Positions 24,170-28,229 of a DNA stretch of 28,229 bases are shown piece by piece. The notes beneath the pieces were generated by a model, which was not told the DNA's origin, did no database searches, and saw only the letters and a list, made by a program, of their open reading frames with translations. A program made the position numbers and the translations under genes. This DNA is from an uncultured Clostridia bacterium. GTDB taxonomy: Bacteria; Bacillota; Clostridia; TANB77; CAG-508. Numbering within the stretch: the stretch's first letter is position 1; each line of letters begins with the position of its first letter. The DNA lies in assembly GCA_947628395.1 (NCBI GenBank), contig CANQZP010000007.1, positions 1-28,229 of the forward strand, given 5' to 3'.

Positions 24170-24284
24170 GAAAATTTACTTTGTAAATTTTCGCGTTAAC
24201 AAATCTTTACGCTTCTTTGAGACCTTGAATTTAGATAGCAAACTTTAAGATGTAGAGAAAAGGTCTCGAGAAGCGAGATTTGTT
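24170..24284. repeat. Two further inverted repeats in the gap
   Basis: A perfect 10-bp hairpin, GAAAATTTAC with GTAAATTTTC (24170-24192), is followed by a long imperfect hairpin. Its arms, 24198-24226 and 24260-24284 (AACAAATCT, CGCTTCT, GAGACCTT and complements), enclose a 33-base loop. No gene is seen between 23927 and 24460, and the rest of the gap (24285-24460) shows only AT-rich sequence. Confidence 0.7.
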
Positions 24285-24460
24285 CATATGAAATGAATTT
24301 GCTAAAAAATTTCAAAAAATATACAAAAAAATTGGACAAATAATATATTTTGATGTAAAATATATTTATAAATCAAAAAAATACCAATTTAGTTTAAAAA
24401 AAATTATTATTGATATTTTTAAAGAATTATAATATTATTTAAAATTAAGAGGTGAAAATT

Positions 24461-24664
24461 ATGCCAGATTTTATTATTAAAAATAGGAAAAAGAAAGAAT
24501 GTGAACAATTTACTTGTAGGATAGAAGTTGAATTGTTAGAAAAAATAAGAAGAATAGTATTAGATAATAATTTGCCTTCAGTAAATAGTTTTATTAATCA
24601 AAGTTTAAAATTTTCAGTCGATAATATAAAAATTCTAGAGGATTCTGAGGAAGAAGAAGAGTAA
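24461..24664 (+). CDS. Small ribbon-helix-helix-like protein
   Basis: A protein of 67 residues. The middle, FTCRIEVELLEKIRRIVLDN followed by PSVNSFINQSLKFSV, has the strand-helix-helix spacing of a ribbon-helix-helix (CopG/Arc-like) DNA-binding domain. The N-terminus is basic and the tail very acidic (DSEEEEE). I chose ATG 24461, as AGAGGTG (24448-24454) serves it; the GTG at 24452 lies within that site. It precedes spoIVB by 89 bases on the same strand. A role as a regulator, perhaps of itself or its neighbours, is an inference. Confidence 0.6.
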   Translation: MPDFIIKNRKKKECEQFTCRIEVELLEKIRRIVLDNNLPSVNSFINQSLKFSVDNIKILEDSEEEEE

Positions 24665-24753
24665 TTTTCATTTAATTAGTAATCGTTTTGTATCTTTTAA
24701 AAAATATTAATAATTATTGTTATTATGGTTATCATAAATTTCAGAGGTAATTT

Positions 24754-25962
24754 ATGAAAATTAAAAAAGCAATAATATTAATATTTTTTTTATTTATTAT
24801 TTTTATGTATGTATGTAATATTACTAATATTCCATCAAAAATGGTTTTAATGGATGGGGAGAGTTTAAATATTAATACATTGTTTGGAATAGAGATAAAG
24901 ACTATTAATAGAGGTATTATTGAAACATGGGAAAGTGGTGACGTTAGAACAAATAATATGTCAGTTAGTTTATTTGGAGCGATTCCTTTAAAAGATATTA
25001 CTGTAACAACTCTTCCAGAGATTAGTGTAGTTCCTCTTGGAAATTTAATTGGATTAAAGTTATATACAAATGGTGTTTTAGTTGTTGGAATGTCTGAGAT
25101 TGAAGGCGAGTCTAATGAGTTTGTGAAGCCTTTTGAGAATTGTGATATTAAAGAAGGGGATACTATTGTAGAGATAAATAATTATGAGATTGATTCTGTA
25201 GAGACTTTAAAGAGTGTTGTTAATTCTTCAAAGGGAAATGATTTGATTATAAAATATGTGAGAGATGGAACTGTTCTTACTTCTACTATTACTCCTGTTA
25301 AGGCGAGTGAGAGTGAATATAAATTGGGATTATGGGTTCGTGATAGTGCAACTGGTGTTGGAACAATTTCGTTTTATGACCCTGAAACTGGAAAGTTTGC
25401 TGCTTTAGGTCATGGTATTTTTGATACTGATACAGAGGAGTTAATTGATATTGAATCTGGTGAGCTTGTTACGTCTAATATTGTTAGTATTAATAAAGCG
25501 AAAGTAGGGGAGCCTGGTGAAATTAAGGGTAGTATTGCAAATGGAGTTTTATTAGGTGAGGTTAATAGCAATACTGAGTTTGGAATATATGGTAATTTAT
25601 CGAATTTGTCGAGTTTAGGAATTGATACGAGTAAGACTATGGAGATTGGAATAAGAGATGAGATTAAGATAGGTGAAGCTTCTATTTTGTGTGATTTAGA
25701 TGGACAGGGAGTAAAGGAATATAGGGTTGATATTCAAAGGATTGATAAGAATAATAATAGTGATAATAAGAGTATGCAGATAAAGGTTACTGATGAGGCT
25801 TTAAAGGAGAAGGCTGGTGGTATTATTTGTGGAATGAGCGGTAGTCCGTTGATTCAAAATGGTAAGTTAATTGGGGTTGTTACGAATGTTCTTGTTTCTA
25901 ATCCTGAGATTGGGTATGCGGTTTTTGCGGATTTGATGGTTAAGGAAATGATGAAATATTAG
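24754..25962 (+). CDS. spoIVB: SpoIVB serine peptidase
   Basis: A protein of 402 residues. A membrane signal-anchor (about 5-22) is followed by a PDZ domain (about 95-185, with IKEGDTIVEINNYEI) and an S55 peptidase domain (190-402). The putative catalytic residues are His220 in ALGHGIFDTD, Asp347 in VTDEAL and Ser362 in GMSGSP. Their spacing agrees with what I recall for the Bacillus subtilis triad. In that species SpoIVB is secreted from the forespore into the intermembrane space and triggers sigma-K activation. The usual neighbours recN and spo0A are not in this window. A weak GAGG site lies before the ATG, and I found no convincing forespore promoter. Confidence 0.95.
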   Translation: MKIKKAIILIFFLFIIFMYVCNITNIPSKMVLMDGESLNINTLFGIEIKTINRGIIETWESGDVRTNNMSVSLFGAIPLKDITVTTLPEISVVPLGNLIGLKLYTNGVLVVGMSEIEGESNEFVKPFENCDIKEGDTIVEINNYEIDSVETLKSVVNSSKGNDLIIKYVRDGTVLTSTITPVKASESEYKLGLWVRDSATGVGTISFYDPETGKFAALGHGIFDTDTEELIDIESGELVTSNIVSINKAKVGEPGEIKGSIANGVLLGEVNSNTEFGIYGNLSNLSSLGIDTSKTMEIGIRDEIKIGEASILCDLDGQGVKEYRVDIQRIDKNNNSDNKSMQIKVTDEALKEKAGGIICGMSGSPLIQNGKLIGVVTNVLVSNPEIGYAVFADLMVKEMMKY

Positions 25963-26049
25963 AAGAATAAATAAATGGATAAAGCAGTAGAAGAATTGAT
26001 TTTTTTAATAGCTTTGCTGTCGCAACTTTCAAATTAAAAAAGTATTTCG

Positions 26050-26142
26050 CTCGTTCTTTGAAGGACGGGCGATTGATAATCGCCCCTACGGTATGCAGGA
26101 GATTATTTTGAAGAAATGGGCGGAGACAAGCCCCGCCCCTAC
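26050..26142 (-). repeat. GC-rich two-hairpin element (family A, copy 2, inverted)
   Basis: CTTTGAAGGACGGGCGATT, a short loop and AATCGCCCCTAC correspond to the reverse complement of the left half of the element at 10651. A second hairpin, GGGCGG with CCGCCC (26118-26138), ends in CCCCTAC. A further related GGGCGG to CGCCCTACG fragment lies at 26334-26359. Confidence 0.75.
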
Positions 26143-26180
26143 AGGGTGTTTGGATTTGAAGAGATGTATATAAAAAAATT

Positions 26181-26325
26181 GGGCGTAACCGAAATCAAAG
26201 ATTTCGACGCCCACATGTGCAAAATTGCTTCGCAATTATTGCACGAATCAAGGTAAATTAACTTTGTTGTATACGGAAAAATCTTATATTATGTCAAACT
26301 AAGAAGTCGATTTTTCCTATACAAT
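26181..26325 (-). repeat. Structured repeat, family B, copy 2 (inverted)
   Basis: A 145-bp element read on the minus strand. A 22-base exact match to copy 1 (26304-26325 against 23964-23985) is followed by a different middle, a TATACAACAA to GATTCGT block with about 33 of 36 positions matching, then a hairpin with GCGAAGC, ACATGTGG and a GGGCGT/ACGCCC hairpin. Copy 1 has the same order but different stem sequence in the two hairpins. Confidence 0.75.
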
Positions 26326-26365
26326 AAAAAACCGGGCGGACTTAGAGGCTCGCCCTACGTTTTTT

Positions 26366-26443
26366 TTTCAGACAGAGGGGACGGAGTTTTTGTCTAAGAA
26401 TTGAAAATTCTTAGACAAATAACTCCGTCCCCATGTCTGAAAT
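26366..26443. repeat. Long imperfect inverted repeat
   Basis: Two arms of about 37 bases (26366-26402 and 26406-26443) include CAGACA, GGGGACGGAG and GTCTAAGAATT, with their complements in reverse order, around a GAA loop. A partial related copy (CCGTCCCCCTGTATG) follows at 26466-26480. It may stop transcripts from murC on the minus strand. No gene is seen from 25963 to 26489. Confidence 0.8.
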
Positions 26444-26489
26444 TTCTTTTTTTCTCAAAAAATTTCCGTCCCCCTGTATGAAAAAAATT

Positions 26490-27881
26490 TTAATTATCTC
26501 GTTTTATTATTTTTTCTCCTATATTTACTACTGTTCCAGCTCCTAAGGTTAATATAAAGTCATTTTGACTTGCATTTTTTCTTATATATTCGGCTATTTG
26601 GTCAAAGTCTTTCATGTAAATAGCTGTTTTTCCATATTCTTTTAATTTATTTACTAAATCTAGAGAAGATACATTATATATGTTTTGTTCTCTAGCTGCA
26701 TATATATCTGTTATAATTATATTATCAAAAGAAAGTAGTGATTCTGCAAAATCATTTAATAGGTTTTTAGTTCTACTGTATGTATGTGGTTGGAATATAA
26801 CCCAAGATTTGTTAAATGTTCTATGTTTTATAGCTTCTGCTGTAGCTTTTATTTCTGTAGGGTGATGACCATAATCGTCATATACGCTAAATCCATGATA
26901 TGCTCCAACATATTCTAGTCTTCTATGTGCTCCTGTGAATTTTGATAATCCCATAATTATACTATTTTTGTTTATTCCATAGTATGAGCAAAGTGCGATA
27001 CATGCTAGGGCATTAGATACATTATGATTTCCTGATACTAATAATTTTATATGCATATAAAATTTTTGATTATAGAATACGTCGAATTCCGGACAACCTA
27101 AGTAGTTATATCTTATATTTTTTGCGGTGTAATTAGCATTTTGATTTTTTATTCCATAAGTAATAAATTTTCCTTTTACGTGTTCTTTTAATGATAGACA
27201 GTTTGAGTCATCTGCGTTTGTTACTAGTACACCATTTTCAGGAATAAGCTCTGCATATTTAGTAAATGAATTTTTTATGTTTTCAAATGTTTTAAAGTAG
27301 TCTAAATGGTCATTATCTATATTTAAAATAACTTCGGCTTTTGGTGAAAATCTTAGAAAGTTATCCATATATTCGCAGGCTTCTAGTATAAAGTAATCAC
27401 TATTTCCGACTGTATAATTTCCATCTATTTGTTTTAATATAGCGCCTACTTGTATTGTTGGATCTGTTTTGGCTTCAAGGAAACATAGAGATATCATAGA
27501 TGTTGTAGTAGTTTTTCCATGTGTTCCAGATATACATATACTTTCTTTATATTTTCTTGTAAGGTATCCTACTAATTCACCACGAGTTACTAATGGAATT
27601 CCTGACTGTTTTGCCATTATTATTTCTGGGTCACTGTTGCTTATTGCAGCTGAATAGATTATTAAATCAGCATTTCTAGAATTTGTTAAATCATGACCTA
27701 GGGTAACTTTTATACCTGACGCAATTAATTTGTCAGTAAATTCGTTTTGAGATGTATCAGAGCCAGTGATATGAAATCCCCATTGATGTAGAGTTTTTGC
27801 TATAGCGCTCATACTAACTCCACCTATTCCTATTAGGTGAATATGTTTATATTGATTCAAATCTGTAATTTTACATTCCAA
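26490..27881 (-). CDS. murC: UDP-N-acetylmuramate--L-alanine ligase
   Basis: The Mur ligase that adds L-alanine to UDP-MurNAc in peptidoglycan precursor synthesis, in the cytoplasm. From this start it has 463 residues, a normal MurC length. Motifs are the Rossmann-like IHLIGIGGVSMSAIA (14-28), the ATP-binding GTHGKTTTT (119-127), HLDYFKTFENI (192-202), SGNHNVSNALA (283-293), GAHRRLE (317-323) and DDYGHHPTEI (335-344). I chose TTG 27881, because AAAGGAG (27896-27890) is eight bases before it; the GTG at 27890 overlaps that site. It is divergent from spoVG and has its own promoter. Confidence 0.96.
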   Translation of the reverse strand: MECKITDLNQYKHIHLIGIGGVSMSAIAKTLHQWGFHITGSDTSQNEFTDKLIASGIKVTLGHDLTNSRNADLIIYSAAISNSDPEIIMAKQSGIPLVTRGELVGYLTRKYKESICISGTHGKTTTTSMISLCFLEAKTDPTIQVGAILKQIDGNYTVGNSDYFILEACEYMDNFLRFSPKAEVILNIDNDHLDYFKTFENIKNSFTKYAELIPENGVLVTNADDSNCLSLKEHVKGKFITYGIKNQNANYTAKNIRYNYLGCPEFDVFYNQKFYMHIKLLVSGNHNVSNALACIALCSYYGINKNSIIMGLSKFTGAHRRLEYVGAYHGFSVYDDYGHHPTEIKATAEAIKHRTFNKSWVIFQPHTYSRTKNLLNDFAESLLSFDNIIITDIYAAREQNIYNVSSLDLVNKLKEYGKTAIYMKDFDQIAEYIRKNASQNDFILTLGAGTVVNIGEKIIKRDN

Positions 27882-27963
27882 AGTTAACACTCCTTTTTTA
27901 GCTTTTTATTGAATAAAGTACGAGAAGTTGTGTAAAATATATATAGTTATTCTAAACAGTTGA

Positions 27964-27992
27964 ATTATATAATATTTTTCAATATTTTTCAA
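27964..27992 (-). promoter_or_regulatory. Sigma-A promoter for murC
   Basis: On the minus strand, TTGAAA (27992-27987), a 17-base spacer and TATAAT (27969-27964). It leaves an untranslated leader of about 75 bases before the TTG start at 27881. Confidence 0.75.
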
Positions 27993-28062
27993 GGATATTA
28001 GTATAATCTATGAAAAAAATTTTTATTATGTGAAAAAAGGTTAATAAATAATGTAAAAAAAA

Positions 28063-28091
28063 GAAGGAAAAAAAATGTTTTTGGCGAATAA
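28063..28091 (+). promoter_or_regulatory. Sigma-H-type promoter for spoVG
   Basis: GAAGGAAAA (28063-28071) fits the sigma-H -35 pattern RnAGGAWWW. After 11 bases, GGCGAATAA (28083-28091) fits the -10 pattern RnnGAATnn. Both match fully, and the ATG follows 65 bases after the -10 box. spoVG is the classic sigma-H-driven gene in Bacillus subtilis, which supports this. Confidence 0.7.
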
Positions 28092-28156
28092 TAAAAATAG
28101 GTACATATTAAGATTTATAATATGTGCTAAATAAAACATTGGAAGGAGTACTCAAA

Positions 28157-28229
28157 ATGCAAATAACAGATGTACGTTTAAGAAAAGTAAATTCAGAGAA
28201 CAGAATGAAAGCTGTTGCTTCTGTAACAT
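28157..28229 (+). CDS. spoVG: SpoVG, 3' truncated by the window
   Basis: The 24 visible codons begin MQITDVRLRKVNSENRMKAV, then ASVT. This matches the SpoVG family start, a small DNA/RNA-binding regulator tied to septation, sporulation and cell-wall functions. GGAAGGAG precedes the ATG. The rest lies beyond the window edge. Confidence 0.93.
   Translation, partial: MQITDVRLRKVNSENRMKAVASVT

Noticed and set aside
24452..24460. GTG 24452 and GTG 27890 (minus) as starts of the RHH-like gene and murC
   Set aside because: Each overlaps the only good ribosome binding site, and an in-frame ATG or TTG nine bases later is correctly spaced.

Overview
The window is very AT-rich, with short intergenic gaps, strong AGGAGG-type ribosome binding sites and frequent TTG or GTG starts. 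It carries spore genes: an alpha/beta-type SASP, SpoIVB, and SpoVG behind a sigma-H-type promoter. It also has the Firmicutes trio IreB, RuvX and DUF1292. Together these indicate a low-GC endospore-forming member of the Clostridia, probably an uncultured gut-type lineage; I cannot place it further from sequence alone.

Layout. Positions 1-3007 hold the 3' part of a repeat-rich AT-hook/MinD-like protein and a membrane GAF plus degenerate GGDEF protein. Positions 3025-9253 are mostly housekeeping: ireB, ruvX, a DUF1292 gene, a small membrane protein, a KilA-N domain gene, rbgA, mrnC, a histidine phosphatase, a YwaF-like membrane protein and long-form hpf. A minus-strand SASP gene and a Cof-type HAD phosphatase follow. 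Positions 10830-23577 are one long co-directional locus behind a good sigma-A promoter, and this is the main point of interest. It has a CpaB-like SAF protein, two MinD/CpaE-like proteins with eroded P-loops, a CpaF/TadA-type ATPase, a TadB/TadC-like fusion, six small pilin-like membrane proteins and a 760-residue anchored surface protein. Next come an 89-residue gene with its own promoter, a repeat-rich gap, a ribbon-helix-helix-like gene, spoIVB, a second repeat-rich gap, minus-strand murC and the start of spoVG.

How the genes may work together. The large locus looks like a Tad-related (type IV filament) machine. CpaF would power a GspF-like membrane platform, CpaE-like proteins would position it, and the small proteins with a very short N-terminus (MENxSKAL type) and one hydrophobic helix would be subunits. 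It differs from textbook Tad loci: no prepilin peptidase lies in the window, the subunits lack an evident cleavable class III leader, and the CpaE-like proteins lack normal Walker A motifs. Two genes carry single-base frame breaks, cpaF inside its Walker A motif and the first pilin-like gene near its 3' end. Removing one base restores a full-length reading frame in both. They may be sequencing errors, real mutations or recoding.

Non-coding structure. Several promoters have 17-base spacers and near-consensus boxes, and several intrinsic terminators are clear. Two related families of GC-rich or palindromic intergenic repeats occur. One family has two inverted copies of about 146 bp flanking the RHH-spoIVB segment, and these share linkers while parts of their stems differ.
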